Assembly (NCBI RefSeq): GCF_900167365.1
Contig: NZ_FUXL01000002.1
Span: 248,001 to 312,000, forward strand
DNA from: Consotaella salsifontis
GTDB lineage: Bacteria; Pseudomonadota; Alphaproteobacteria; Rhizobiales; Rhizobiaceae
Direction: 5' to 3'
Length of the DNA: 64,000 nt
Below, in pieces: positions 46,139 to 55,199 of this stretch; the stretch's first letter is position 1, and every line of letters starts with the position of its first letter. Position numbers and translations under genes: made by a program. The notes below the pieces were generated by a model. It saw only the letters and a list, made by a program, of their open reading frames with translations. It did not search any database and was not told the origin of the DNA.

Positions 46139-49100
46139 TCAGGCCGGCTCCGAAGACGGCTCGCCGGCATCGTTGGATGCGGCTTCCGTCTCAGGCTTCT
46201 CCGGCCGGTGAATGCGGAACCAGGCGACGTAGAGCGCGGGCACGAAGATCAGCGTCACCAGCGTTCCGGCGATGATGCCGCCCATCATGGCATAGGCCAT
46301 CGGGCCCCAGAACACCTCCCGCGCGATCGGGATCAGCGCCAGAGACGCTGCCGCCGCCGTGAGAAGGATCGGGCGCGCGCGCATCTGGCTGGCTTCGTAG
46401 ACCGCGTCCCACGGGTGGAGGCCCTGCCCTTCCAGAATGTGGATCTGATGGACGAGGATGATCGAGTTGCGGATCAGAATGCCGACGAGCGCGAGGACAC
46501 CGAGGATCGCGACGAAGCCCAATGGGGCGCCGCTGGGCAAAAGAGCGGCGACAACGCCGATGAGCCCGAGGGGCGCCGCCGACAGGACGATGAACATGGC
46601 CGAGAAGCTCTGCATCTGGATCATGATCAGCGTCAGCATCGTGAAGATCATGGCGGGCACGACAGCCGCGATCGGCCCCTGGCTGTCCTGGCTCGACTCG
46701 ACCGTGCCCCCCACCTCGACATCATAGCCGCTTGGCAGCTCCTTGTTGAAGGAGGCGATCTTCGGCTCCAGATCCTTGGCGACGGTCGCCGGCTGGGCCG
46801 AGCCTCTGATCGCGGCCATGACAGTGATGGTGGGCACGCGGGAGCGGCTATAGACGATCGGGTCCTCATAGCCGAAGCCGTAGTTGACGAGGCTCGACAG
46901 CGGCAACGAAACCCCGCTCGCATTGACCAGCTGGAGGTTCTCGATGGCCGAGATGGAGTCGCGGTCGGACTGGCGCCCGCGCACCACGACGGGCACGAGA
47001 TAGATGCCGTCGCGGATCTGGGTGATCGTTACGCCGTCGAGCACGGAGTTGAGCGCCGAGGCGATCTCCTTGGAGGTGATGCCGAGCTGGCGCGCCTTGT
47101 CCTGAAGGATCTCGACCTTGAGGACGCGAGCCGGCTCGTTCCAATCCATCACGATGTTGTCGAGGCGGTGGTCGGTGGCGAGCACGGCCTCGAGTTCGCG
47201 CGCCTTCGCTCGAACGACCTCGATATCGGGACCGCCGAGGCGATACTGGATGGGCCGTCCCACGGGCGGGCCAAGCTCCAGACGCTTCACGTAGACGTCC
47301 GTGCCGACGAAATGATCGCGCGAATAAGCGTTGATGCGCTCCATGACCCGCTCGCGCGCCTCCATGTCCTTGGTGACAAGGACGATCTCGCCGAAGAACG
47401 GGTTGGGCGCCCCCACGTCGAAGGCGAGGATGAAGCGCTCCGCCGAGCGGCCGACATAGGAGCTCCAATGGTCTATGTCGTCGTCGCCGACGAAGGTCTT
47501 CTCAAGCTCGTCCATCTGCGCCTTGGTCTCGGCGATGGTCGCATTGCGCCGCAGGGTGAAATCGACGATCAGCTCGGGGCGGTCGGACGTCGGGAAAAAC
47601 TGCTGCTGGACGAACTGCATCCCATAGACCGAGGCACCGAACAGAAGCACGGTGATGAGGATGGTGGTGAAGCGCCACTTCATCCCGGTGCGCAGCAGCC
47701 AGCCGAAGGCCCGGCGAATGCGATGGGGCTTCTCATGATGCGCCTTCATCGTCTTCGGCAGCATGGTGACGCCGATGAGGGGCGCGAACAGCACGGCGAC
47801 GATCCACGACAGGAGCAGCGAGAGCGCCAAAACCTGGAAGAGGGAGAAGGTGAACTCGCCCGCCATCGACCGATTGAAACCGATGGGCAGGAAGCCCGCG
47901 ACGGTGACGAGCGTGCCCGACAGCATCGGGAAAGCGATGGACGTCCAGGCGAAGCTCGCCGCCTTCTCTCGGCTGTCGCCGGCCTCCAGCCGCGACACCA
48001 TGGTTTCGATGGCGATCATCGCATCGTCGACGAGAAGGCCAAGGGCGATGATCAGCGCGCCCAGCGACACCCGCTGAAGGGTGATGCCCATGATCTCCAT
48101 GCCGATGAAGGTCAGCGCCAGGACGAGCGGAATGGCCAGCGTCACCACGAGGCCGGCGCGCAGGCCGAGACTGACGAAGCTGACGGCGAGAACGATGATC
48201 ACCGCCTCGGCCAGCGAGCGCGTGAAGCCGCCCACCGCCTCCTCGACCACCGCCGACTGGTCGGCGACCTGATGAATTCCCACACCCACCGGAAGCTCGG
48301 CCGTAACCTTGCGCATCTCCTCCTTCAGCTCCTCGCCGAAATCGAGGATGTTGCTGCCCGTCTTCATGCCGACGGCGAGGCCGATGGCCTGCTGGCCGTT
48401 GTAGCGGAAGAGGTCCTCGGGCGGGTTCTGATAGCCGCGCGTGATGGTGCCGAAATCCGAGAGCCGGAAGAAGCGATTGTTGATCCTCAGATTGACGTTT
48501 CTGAGGCTCTCCTCGGAAGTGTATTGGCCGTTGGTGCGCACCAGGATGCGTTCCGGGCCGGACTGGATGACCCCCGAGGGAACGATGGCATTCTGGGCTT
48601 GGAGCGTGGCGATGATCTGCTGCTGATCGAGCCCGAGCGCGGCGATCTTGCGCAGCGAGAATTCCAGATAGATGACCTCGTCCTGCGCCCCGACGAGCTC
48701 GACCTTTCCGGCGTCGGGAAGCTGGATGATGCGTGTTCTCACGCCCTCGACATAGTCCCGCAACTGGCGCTGGCTGAGACCGTCAGCGGTGAAGGCGTAG
48801 ATGTTGCCGAACACGTCGCCGAAATCGTCGTTGAATGAGAACCCCTGGAACTCGCTGGGAAATTCCGGGCGGATATCATTCATCATGTTGCGCACCCGCA
48901 CCCAGGTGTCGCGGATGGTGCGCGCCGGCGTCGTCGGCAGAAGGTTGACGAAGATGACGGTGCGGCCCGGCGTCGTGATCGAGCGGGTGTAATCGAGAGA
49001 ATCCAGCTCCTGGAGCTTCTTCTCGATGCGATCGGTGACCTGCTCGGTCATTTCCTTGACGGTGGCGCCGGGCATGGCGGCGGACACCACCATCGTCTTG

Positions 49101-49234
49101 ATGGTGAAGTCGGGATCTTCCGCCCGCCCCAGGTTGAGGTAGGACATCGTGCCCGCCAAGAGCGCCGCGATCATGAAGAACCAGATCATCGAGCGATGAT
49201 GGAGCGCCCAGTCGGAGAGATTGAACGACTTCAC
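46139..49234 (-). CDS. RND-family efflux pump (AcrB/HAE1-like)
   Basis: A 1031-residue inner-membrane proton-driven exporter with twelve membrane helices and two large periplasmic loops. Two N-terminal segments, WFFMIAALLAGTMSYLNLGR and EDPDFTIKTMVV, are typical of the RND pumps that pair with two adaptors. The TM4 proton-relay region GLLVDDAMIAIE has the conserved DD pair. The GTG start overlaps the stop of the second adaptor (GTGA). No outer-membrane TolC-like gene is in the operon, so it must borrow one. Confidence 0.95.
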   Translation of the reverse strand: MKSFNLSDWALHHRSMIWFFMIAALLAGTMSYLNLGRAEDPDFTIKTMVVSAAMPGATVKEMTEQVTDRIEKKLQELDSLDYTRSITTPGRTVIFVNLLPTTPARTIRDTWVRVRNMMNDIRPEFPSEFQGFSFNDDFGDVFGNIYAFTADGLSQRQLRDYVEGVRTRIIQLPDAGKVELVGAQDEVIYLEFSLRKIAALGLDQQQIIATLQAQNAIVPSGVIQSGPERILVRTNGQYTSEESLRNVNLRINNRFFRLSDFGTITRGYQNPPEDLFRYNGQQAIGLAVGMKTGSNILDFGEELKEEMRKVTAELPVGVGIHQVADQSAVVEEAVGGFTRSLAEAVIIVLAVSFVSLGLRAGLVVTLAIPLVLALTFIGMEIMGITLQRVSLGALIIALGLLVDDAMIAIETMVSRLEAGDSREKAASFAWTSIAFPMLSGTLVTVAGFLPIGFNRSMAGEFTFSLFQVLALSLLLSWIVAVLFAPLIGVTMLPKTMKAHHEKPHRIRRAFGWLLRTGMKWRFTTILITVLLFGASVYGMQFVQQQFFPTSDRPELIVDFTLRRNATIAETKAQMDELEKTFVGDDDIDHWSSYVGRSAERFILAFDVGAPNPFFGEIVLVTKDMEARERVMERINAYSRDHFVGTDVYVKRLELGPPVGRPIQYRLGGPDIEVVRAKARELEAVLATDHRLDNIVMDWNEPARVLKVEILQDKARQLGITSKEIASALNSVLDGVTITQIRDGIYLVPVVVRGRQSDRDSISAIENLQLVNASGVSLPLSSLVNYGFGYEDPIVYSRSRVPTITVMAAIRGSAQPATVAKDLEPKIASFNKELPSGYDVEVGGTVESSQDSQGPIAAVVPAMIFTMLTLIMIQMQSFSAMFIVLSAAPLGLIGVVAALLPSGAPLGFVAILGVLALVGILIRNSIILVHQIHILEGQGLHPWDAVYEASQMRARPILLTAAAASLALIPIAREVFWGPMAYAMMGGIIAGTLVTLIFVPALYVAWFRIHRPEKPETEAASNDAGEPSSEPA

Positions 49235-50307
49235 GACGGCTCTCCCGACAGGGTCACGGCCTGGTTTTCCTCCAGGCTATGGACACCGGCAATCACCACG
49301 GTCTCGCCCTCGTTGAGCCCGGAAACCACTTCGACGACGTCGCCACGCCGCTCGCCCAGCGAGACCTTGCGTTTCTCAACCGTGCTCGCCTTGGGCGGCA
49401 CGACCCAGACATATGCCTCGCCGCCCTCCTCCAGCACCGCCGTTTGCGGAACACGGATCAGGTCATCGCTGGAGCGCACGGGGAACGCGCGGATCAAGGC
49501 CCCCAGGCGAAAGCCCGGCGGCGGCTGGTCGAGCAGGATGCGCACCCGGTTGCTGCGGGTCGCGGCATCCGCTTCCGGCGCGATCTCGCGAACGCTGCCT
49601 TCGGTCGCCATCGTCGGGTCGGTCTGAAGGCGGACGCGGAAGCGATCCGCAACCTTGATCCCGTCCAGTTCGTCCGTAGGAATATCAACGACGGCCTCGC
49701 GCACGTCGGTGCGCGCGATCGTCATGACCGGCTGGCCGGCGGCGGCAACCTCGCCGACATCGAGCGAGACCTGCGTGACCACCCCGTCATAGGGCGCGGT
49801 GAGAACGGCATAGGTGAGCGCATTCTCTGCTTTCGCCAGTTCGGCCTCGGCGCGCTCCAGCGCAGCATCCGCCGTGCTTTTCGATTGGTTGGCGGATTCG
49901 AGCTCGGCGGAGGAGACGGTCTTCTCCTCGAACAGCCGGCGCGCGCGCTCAGCGCTCGCGGCGGCGTTGTCGGCCTGCGCGCGGGCCGAGGCGACCTGCG
50001 CCTTCGCCTGCCGAACGGTAGCGGACAAGGTTTCGGCGTCGATCGCCGCGACCTCCTGGTCCTTCTTCACCTCCTCGCCGACATCGACGGCGCGCGAGAC
50101 GATGCGCCCGAGCGTGCGAAAGGCGAGGTTCGTTTCGTAGCGGGGCGCGATGGTACCGCTGAAACCCTGCTCGTCGGTGCTTGAGCGCGCGGCGGTGGTC
50201 GTCAGCACGGGCCGGGGCGGCAGCGGCTCATCCTTCGCCTCCTCGCGGCAGGCGGCCAGCGACAGAAGCGCCAATCCGGTGAAGAAGCTCGTCACGGAAC
50301 GTCGCAT
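49231..50307 (-). CDS. RND efflux periplasmic adaptor lipoprotein (second of two)
   Basis: A 358-residue membrane fusion protein with a lipoprotein signal (LALLSLAAC at about residue 19). Lipoyl-type and coiled-coil hairpin regions follow (AETLSATVRQAKAQVASAR... to about residue 160), then beta-barrel domains. It bridges the pump to the outer membrane channel. The ATG shares one base with the stop of the first adaptor and its own stop overlaps the pump start, so all three genes are translationally coupled. It is clearly divergent from the first adaptor. Confidence 0.94.
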   Translation of the reverse strand: MRRSVTSFFTGLALLSLAACREEAKDEPLPPRPVLTTTAARSSTDEQGFSGTIAPRYETNLAFRTLGRIVSRAVDVGEEVKKDQEVAAIDAETLSATVRQAKAQVASARAQADNAAASAERARRLFEEKTVSSAELESANQSKSTADAALERAEAELAKAENALTYAVLTAPYDGVVTQVSLDVGEVAAAGQPVMTIARTDVREAVVDIPTDELDGIKVADRFRVRLQTDPTMATEGSVREIAPEADAATRSNRVRILLDQPPPGFRLGALIRAFPVRSSDDLIRVPQTAVLEEGGEAYVWVVPPKASTVEKRKVSLGERRGDVVEVVSGLNEGETVVIAGVHSLEENQAVTLSGEPS

Positions 50308-51428
50308 CACAGCGCCTCTTCCTTCGGTTCCACCGCCTCGCCGGGACGAAGAAGCTGCGAGCCGGCCGCCACAACGCGATCGCCGGAGGCAAGGCCGGAA
50401 ACGATCACGATATCCTTCGAGTCGTAGCGAGCGATCACGACGGGCTTCAGCGACACGGTGTTGTCGTCGGCGACCACCCAGACGGCGGGCTTGCCTTGGT
50501 CGGCCATGAGCACCTGCCAAGGCAGCACGATGGCGTCCTCGACAGGATCGCTCATCGCGTGGCCCATCACCGCCGCGCCCAGCGTCATGCCCGGCGGCAC
50601 CTCATCGAGCGCCACCTTGACGATCACTGTGCCCGTCGCCGGGTCGATCAGCGGCGACACTTCCCGGACGTGGCCGGTCGTGTGAACCGTGGGATCGGCC
50701 ACGAGCGCAAGATCTATGGTTCGAATGCGGCCCGAGGCTTCCGCCTTCGTCACCAGCTGCTCCTGGACATGAAACACGGCGTCGCGCGCACCGTCCTGAG
50801 CAAAGCCGAACACGGTCTGGGCCGCGCTCACCACCTGGCCCGGCTCCACCGAGCGGGTTGTGATGATGCCGGCGGCATCGGCTCGAAGCACTGTGTCGGA
50901 GAGCGCGGTGCGCGCCGTCTCAAGCTCGGCCTTGGCGGCATCGAGCGCCCCTTGTGCCTTCTTGACCGCCTCCTCGGCGGAATCATAGGTGGAGCGGGTG
51001 GTGTAGCCGCTCTTCAAGAGGGCGCTCTGGCGATCGAAGTTCGACGTCGCTTGGCTGAGCTGCGCCTCGGCCGAGCGAACAGCCGCCTCCGCCGCCGCGA
51101 CATCCGCCTGCTGCTGGGCCGGATCGAGCCGCGCGAGCTCCGTTCCCTTGTCGACGTGATCGCCCACATCGACCATGATTTGGTCGACTCGACCTCCGGT
51201 CTTGAACGAGAGGGAGGCGCTGTCGCGTGCCGCGATCTCGCCCGTGAGGGCGATAGTCCGCTGGTAGGGTCGTTCCTTCACGGTAACGACGGAAACCGGC
51301 CGTGGCGGGCGTTGGCTGAGAGGCTGCTCGTCGCTGCAGGCCGCCAGAAAGAGCATTGCCCCGAGCCCCAGAAGAATCGGGATGGTCGGATGTGCGCGCA
51401 AGGAGGGCGCTCCATATAGTTTGGCCAA
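50307..51428 (-). CDS. RND efflux periplasmic adaptor lipoprotein (first of two)
   Basis: A 373-residue membrane fusion protein with a lipobox FLAAC near residue 31 and a long coiled-coil segment between two lipoyl halves (about 85-185). The TTG start at 51428 is uncertain; a TTG at 51401 with GGAG eight bases upstream would give a shorter signal peptide. It is the first gene of the operon and divergent from a MarR-type regulator over 57 bp. The two adaptors plus one pump recall TriABC of Pseudomonas aeruginosa, where both adaptors are required. Confidence 0.93.
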   Translation of the reverse strand: MAKLYGAPSLRAHPTIPILLGLGAMLFLAACSDEQPLSQRPPRPVSVVTVKERPYQRTIALTGEIAARDSASLSFKTGGRVDQIMVDVGDHVDKGTELARLDPAQQQADVAAAEAAVRSAEAQLSQATSNFDRQSALLKSGYTTRSTYDSAEEAVKKAQGALDAAKAELETARTALSDTVLRADAAGIITTRSVEPGQVVSAAQTVFGFAQDGARDAVFHVQEQLVTKAEASGRIRTIDLALVADPTVHTTGHVREVSPLIDPATGTVIVKVALDEVPPGMTLGAAVMGHAMSDPVEDAIVLPWQVLMADQGKPAVWVVADDNTVSLKPVVIARYDSKDIVIVSGLASGDRVVAAGSQLLRPGEAVEPKEEAL

Positions 51429-51434
51429 GAAGAT

Positions 51435-51467
51435 GCTTTATATTAAAGCTAATTAACGAACGGTTCG
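51435..51467. promoter_or_regulatory. Two palindromes in the divergent marR / efflux promoter
   Basis: GCTTTA-TAT-TAAAGC (51435-51449) is a perfect inverted repeat, and CGAAC-G-GTTCG (51457-51467) a second. Both lie in the 57-bp AT-rich gap between the efflux operon and the MarR gene. MarR dimers bind AT-rich palindromes of about this size, so these are likely operators that silence both genes until a drug or signal binds the regulator. Confidence 0.6.
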
Positions 51468-51485
51468 CAAGCAGGGAGGCGGAAC

Positions 51486-52670
51486 ATGGACGAGAAGCCG
51501 GCTTTTCAGGACGTGCAGCGCCTTTTTCATCGCGCCGTGCGCATGGTCATAGCGCGGGATCAGGAGTTGGCGAGTCGGCGCGGCTTGGCGCTGAAGGACC
51601 TCGCCTGCCTCAGCTTTCTGGAAATGAGCGGAGAAGAGGGCATGTCGGTCAGCGCGAAAATGATATCGCAGCATGTGGCGCTGACCACCGGCGCGACCAC
51701 CGCCTTGATCGACCGCCTGGAGCGGGAGGGCTATGTCGCGCGGCGACCGAACGCGGCGGACCGCCGGGGTGTGACCATCGAGCTGGTCGGCGACAAGGCG
51801 CGCACGGTTCTGGAGGAGAACCGCGACCTGCGCGAGGCGCTTTGCACCACGTGGAAAGAGGCACCGGCCGAGGACGTCGCCGCCGTCGTGCGTTTCCTCA
51901 CCGCGGCGCTGGAGCGGGCGGACGCGCCAACTGGCGAGGAAGAACGAGAGCGCTGGTTCAGCCCCCTAGTCGAGCAGCCCCACAGCGCCCCCGCCTCACG
52001 CCCCCATCAGCGCATTCAGGACGACGATCCAGGCGCAGAGGACAAGACCGCCGAAAAGGACGAAGGTCCCGTTCCACTGCCAGCCGACACGCAGGGGCGG
52101 AACGCCGCCGAGCCGCCCGACGAGCAGCACCGTGGCGGTGAAGGGCGAGGTCGCGCCGCTCAAGGCCCAGCCCGCCGTGATGGCAAGGACGATGACGCTC
52201 GGCGCGATGCCAAGCGTGGTCAGACTCCCCAGCATCGGCCCGAGCAGGGTGACGGCAAGGATAGGATTCATGCCGAGCTGGCCGGTGAGCGGGATGAGCC
52301 ATACCACCAGGACGAGGGCGACGGTCGGCGAAAGGGCGCCGAAGGAGAGACCGCCGGCAGCGGCGAAAGGTGCCAGCAGCGCGCCGCCGAGTTCGCCGAT
52401 GACGCCCGCCATTACCAGCAGCACCACTTCCGAAACGTAGGACGGCAGATCCCGAACCACGTAGGCGCCCGCATACTCGACCACATGGTCGAGGCCGGTG
52501 CCGCTTCGCCCCATTCCCTGGAGGGTGAGCCAAAGGAGGCTGAGGATCGGCACCACCAGCATGACGATGGCCGTTACCGCCAGACCAGTCATCACCTCGA
52601 TCGTTCCGGTGACGGCGCCCAGGATGACAAGAAGCGCGAGAAGCGGATAAAGGTCGCGCCAGGAGCCTGA
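51486..52670 (+). CDS. MarR-family regulator with abnormal 3' run-on frame
   Basis: The first ~158 codons encode a normal MarR regulator: dimerisation helices, a winged helix with VSAKMISQHVALTTGATTALIDRL and the wing REGYVARRPNAADRRG. GGGAGGCGGAAC precedes the ATG. A MarR protein should end near 51965, yet the frame stays open to 52670, running antisense through a third of the convergent membrane-protein gene with low-complexity, polar sequence. At 51962-51966 there is a run of five C; with four, the next codon would be TAG. A one-base insertion (natural or a sequence error) probably removed the stop. The MarR part is secure, the tail is not. Confidence 0.75.
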   Translation: MDEKPAFQDVQRLFHRAVRMVIARDQELASRRGLALKDLACLSFLEMSGEEGMSVSAKMISQHVALTTGATTALIDRLEREGYVARRPNAADRRGVTIELVGDKARTVLEENRDLREALCTTWKEAPAEDVAAVVRFLTAALERADAPTGEEERERWFSPLVEQPHSAPASRPHQRIQDDDPGAEDKTAEKDEGPVPLPADTQGRNAAEPPDEQHRGGEGRGRAAQGPARRDGKDDDARRDAKRGQTPQHRPEQGDGKDRIHAELAGERDEPYHQDEGDGRRKGAEGETAGSGERCQQRAAEFADDARHYQQHHFRNVGRQIPNHVGARILDHMVEAGAASPHSLEGEPKEAEDRHHQHDDGRYRQTSHHLDRSGDGAQDDKKREKRIKVAPGA

Positions 52671-53420
52671 TATGGAACGGCGTGCGGCGCCCGCCGGGCG
52701 CGGCGTCGAGAGCTTCGGCTTGACGATGGTGTCGAGCAGCCAGCCCGTGGCGCCAAGAATGACGGAGCTCACCAGAGCCGGAGCGGCCGTCGCGCTCCAG
52801 CTGGCTCCTGGAACAACGGAGGTGGAGATGGCCATCGAGAACGCCAGCGGCGACCAGCACAGGCTGGTGCAAAAGCCGCGCTGGATGGCCAGAAGCATGC
52901 GCCGGTTGCGGATGGCGCGGACCTCGGCGTTCTCCTCCTTCTGGTTGACGGACTCGACCAGCCCGCCCAGCAGGGTGATGGAGCCATAATTGAGAATGAG
53001 CGCGAAGAGGTGGCCGCCGGCCGTCAGGGCGGCGTAGCGCCGGCCCGGCGGCTGTTGGGCGAGATAAAGGCCGCAGCGCTGGACCGCTGGCGAGTAGGCC
53101 GAGGGAATGCGCAACGTGGCGAGCGCCACGAAGAAGGAGGCGATGAAGACGCCACGCCCGACCGCGTTCTCCAGCGTCCGACGCCAATCGGGATCGATGA
53201 CGATGGTGCTCGCAGCCAGCGCGAGCGCCACGGCGACAAAGCCAAACCGGGTCGCGGAGAGGCGGGGCAGAGCAAGGCAGATCAGCACGACCAGAAGGAT
53301 GCCGCCCGCCACATCGAACACCGCCCCGCCGATCCACGCGGACAGGATGCCGAACACCATGATCGTGATCTGGATCAGTCCAAGGCTGGCGGATATGGCG
53401 GCGCGGCGGTCATGAGGCAT
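51996..53420 (-). CDS. Polytopic inner-membrane protein, transporter-like
   Basis: A 474-residue protein with about twelve hydrophobic segments. I do not recognise a precise family; the paired re-entrant-looking regions (LNYGSITLLGGLVE in the first half, GWALSGATSPFTATVLLVGR in the second) and overall layout resemble ion transporter (IT) superfamily carriers, to which DctM also belongs. The ATG at 53420 is preferred over an unsupported TTG at 53438. It lies 156 bp downstream of the C4-dicarboxylate dctM gene on the same strand and may be an accessory organic-acid carrier. Confidence 0.75.
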   Translation of the reverse strand: MPHDRRAAISASLGLIQITIMVFGILSAWIGGAVFDVAGGILLVVLICLALPRLSATRFGFVAVALALAASTIVIDPDWRRTLENAVGRGVFIASFFVALATLRIPSAYSPAVQRCGLYLAQQPPGRRYAALTAGGHLFALILNYGSITLLGGLVESVNQKEENAEVRAIRNRRMLLAIQRGFCTSLCWSPLAFSMAISTSVVPGASWSATAAPALVSSVILGATGWLLDTIVKPKLSTPRPAGAARRSISGSWRDLYPLLALLVILGAVTGTIEVMTGLAVTAIVMLVVPILSLLWLTLQGMGRSGTGLDHVVEYAGAYVVRDLPSYVSEVVLLVMAGVIGELGGALLAPFAAAGGLSFGALSPTVALVLVVWLIPLTGQLGMNPILAVTLLGPMLGSLTTLGIAPSVIVLAITAGWALSGATSPFTATVLLVGRLGGVPPLRVGWQWNGTFVLFGGLVLCAWIVVLNALMGA

Positions 53421-53576
53421 ACGGGAACGCGATCTCAAGGTGCGATGACGAGAGGGGTGCCGGACCGGAACCCAAGAAAGGGCAAAAAATGGCGCGACGG
53501 CCGCCAGGACTATGCCATCGAGCCATCGGGCGCCACCTGCGAGGAGAGAGGGAGGATCGCGCTCCTCCCCCGTTTG

Positions 53577-55187
53577 TCAACGCTGGACGATCTCCGGCCC
53601 GAACATGGCGTTGGGCAGGGCGGTGGAGAGCGCCGGGATGTACGTCACCATGATGAGGAAAAGGAAGAGCACGGCGACGAAGGGCATCGCCGCCTTCACC
53701 ACCTGAACCAGGCTCATGCCGGTAATGCCCGAGGTGACGAAGAGGTTGAGCCCGATGGGCGGCGTGATCATGCCGATTTCCATGTTCACGACCATGATGA
53801 TGCCGAGGTGGATGGGGTCCACTCCGAGCTGGATGGCGATGGGAAACACCACGGGCGCGACGATGAGGAGCAGGCCCGAGGGCTCCATGAACTGGCCGCC
53901 GATGAGCAGCAGTACGTTCACCGCGATGAGGAAGGTGAACCAGTTGAAGCCGATGCCGATCATCCAGTCGGTGATGATCTGGGGCACCCGCTCGGCCGTC
54001 AGCACGTGGGCGAAGAGCAGCGCGTTGACGATGATGAACATCAGCATCACCGTGACCTTGGCCGAGTCGACCAGCACCTTGCGCGTGTCCTCGTGGAAGA
54101 GGGTGCCGAGCGTGTGGCGAAGGCTGAGTCTCACGGCCCGTGCGAAGATCGCGGCGCCGCCGGCGAAGCAGGAGCCGGCATTCGCGCCGATCTCGCCGCC
54201 ACGAAGACGGACGTAATAGAGGGCTCCGGCAAGACCGAGGGCAAGGCCTGAAACGATCGTAAGCCAGGGCGCCATGACGGAGGGTGCGAGCAGGAAGAAG
54301 ACGGCGAACCACGTAATGATGAGGCTCGTTCCATAGATCGCACCGGAAAAGCCGATGCGCCCCTCTTCGGGATCGGCCGGCTCGAACCACGAGACGCCCT
54401 TCATCGGCCCCATGTCGCGATAGACAAAGAGGGCCGTCCAGAATGAATAGACCGCCGCCACCGCCGCAGCCTCGGTCGGCGTGAAGACGCCGCCATAAAT
54501 GCCGCCGAGAATGATGACGATGAGGAAGAGGCCGAAGCCCGCTTCCTTGCCCGCATCGATGATCTGGCGAACACTCTTGCGCGGCTCGGCCGGCAGCCCC
54601 TTCATGCGCGCGACGATGTAGATCAGCCCCATCAGCATCGCGCCGGCCAGGAGGCCAGGGACGACGCCCGCCATGAACATGCGCCCCACCGAGACATTCA
54701 CGGAGGCGGCGTAGACCACCATGACGATCGAGGGCGGGATCAGGATGCCGAGCGTTCCGGCGTTGGCGATGATACCGGCGGCAAAGCTCTTGGAATAACC
54801 GACCTGGACCATGCCGCTGATGGCGAGGGTACCGATGGCGACGACGGTGGCCGGCGAGGATCCGGAGAGCGCGGCGAAGAGCATGCAGGCCAGCACCGCC
54901 GCGATGGCGAGACCGCCACGAATATGGCCGACCACAGCGACGGCGAAGCGGATGATGCGCCTGGCCACGCCCCCGGTGGACATGAAGGACGAGGCGAGAA
55001 TGAAATAGGGAATGGCCAGCAGCGTATAGTTCTGCGAGGCGGTGAAGAGCTGCTGGGCAACGGACGAGACGCTGTCGTTGGAGAAATAGGCGATGATCAG
55101 CGTCGAGGAGAGCCCGAGCGCCACAGCGATCGGCACGCCGAGAAACATCAGGCCGAGAACGAGGCCGAGAAGGATGAGCGGTTCCAT
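53577..55187 (-). CDS. dctM: TRAP C4-dicarboxylate large permease DctM, extended form
   Basis: The 536-residue large permease of a TRAP transporter. N-terminal (GVPIAVALGLSSTLI) and C-terminal (MEIGMITPPIGLNLFVTSG) regions are classic DctM, and the core has ANAGTLGILIPPSIVMV. It is about 100 residues longer than the usual 425-430 because of an insert around residues 265-370 that adds extra hydrophobic segments and a charged loop. It begins 12 bases after dctQ. Control by DctB/DctD marks the substrate as succinate, fumarate or malate. Confidence 0.93.
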   Translation of the reverse strand: MEPLILLGLVLGLMFLGVPIAVALGLSSTLIIAYFSNDSVSSVAQQLFTASQNYTLLAIPYFILASSFMSTGGVARRIIRFAVAVVGHIRGGLAIAAVLACMLFAALSGSSPATVVAIGTLAISGMVQVGYSKSFAAGIIANAGTLGILIPPSIVMVVYAASVNVSVGRMFMAGVVPGLLAGAMLMGLIYIVARMKGLPAEPRKSVRQIIDAGKEAGFGLFLIVIILGGIYGGVFTPTEAAAVAAVYSFWTALFVYRDMGPMKGVSWFEPADPEEGRIGFSGAIYGTSLIITWFAVFFLLAPSVMAPWLTIVSGLALGLAGALYYVRLRGGEIGANAGSCFAGGAAIFARAVRLSLRHTLGTLFHEDTRKVLVDSAKVTVMLMFIIVNALLFAHVLTAERVPQIITDWMIGIGFNWFTFLIAVNVLLLIGGQFMEPSGLLLIVAPVVFPIAIQLGVDPIHLGIIMVVNMEIGMITPPIGLNLFVTSGITGMSLVQVVKAAMPFVAVLFLFLIMVTYIPALSTALPNAMFGPEIVQR

Positions 55188-55199
55188 CGTTATCCTCCC

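Noticed and set aside
46055-48838. A 927-codon open frame on the plus strand
   Set aside because: It is antisense to the RND pump gene, has low-complexity His/Asp/Arg-rich sequence and no domain; long antisense frames are expected in high-GC coding DNA.
51356-52141. A 261-codon frame overlapping the MarR gene
   Set aside because: It is in another frame of the same strand over MarR and is Arg/Gly/Ala-rich without motifs.
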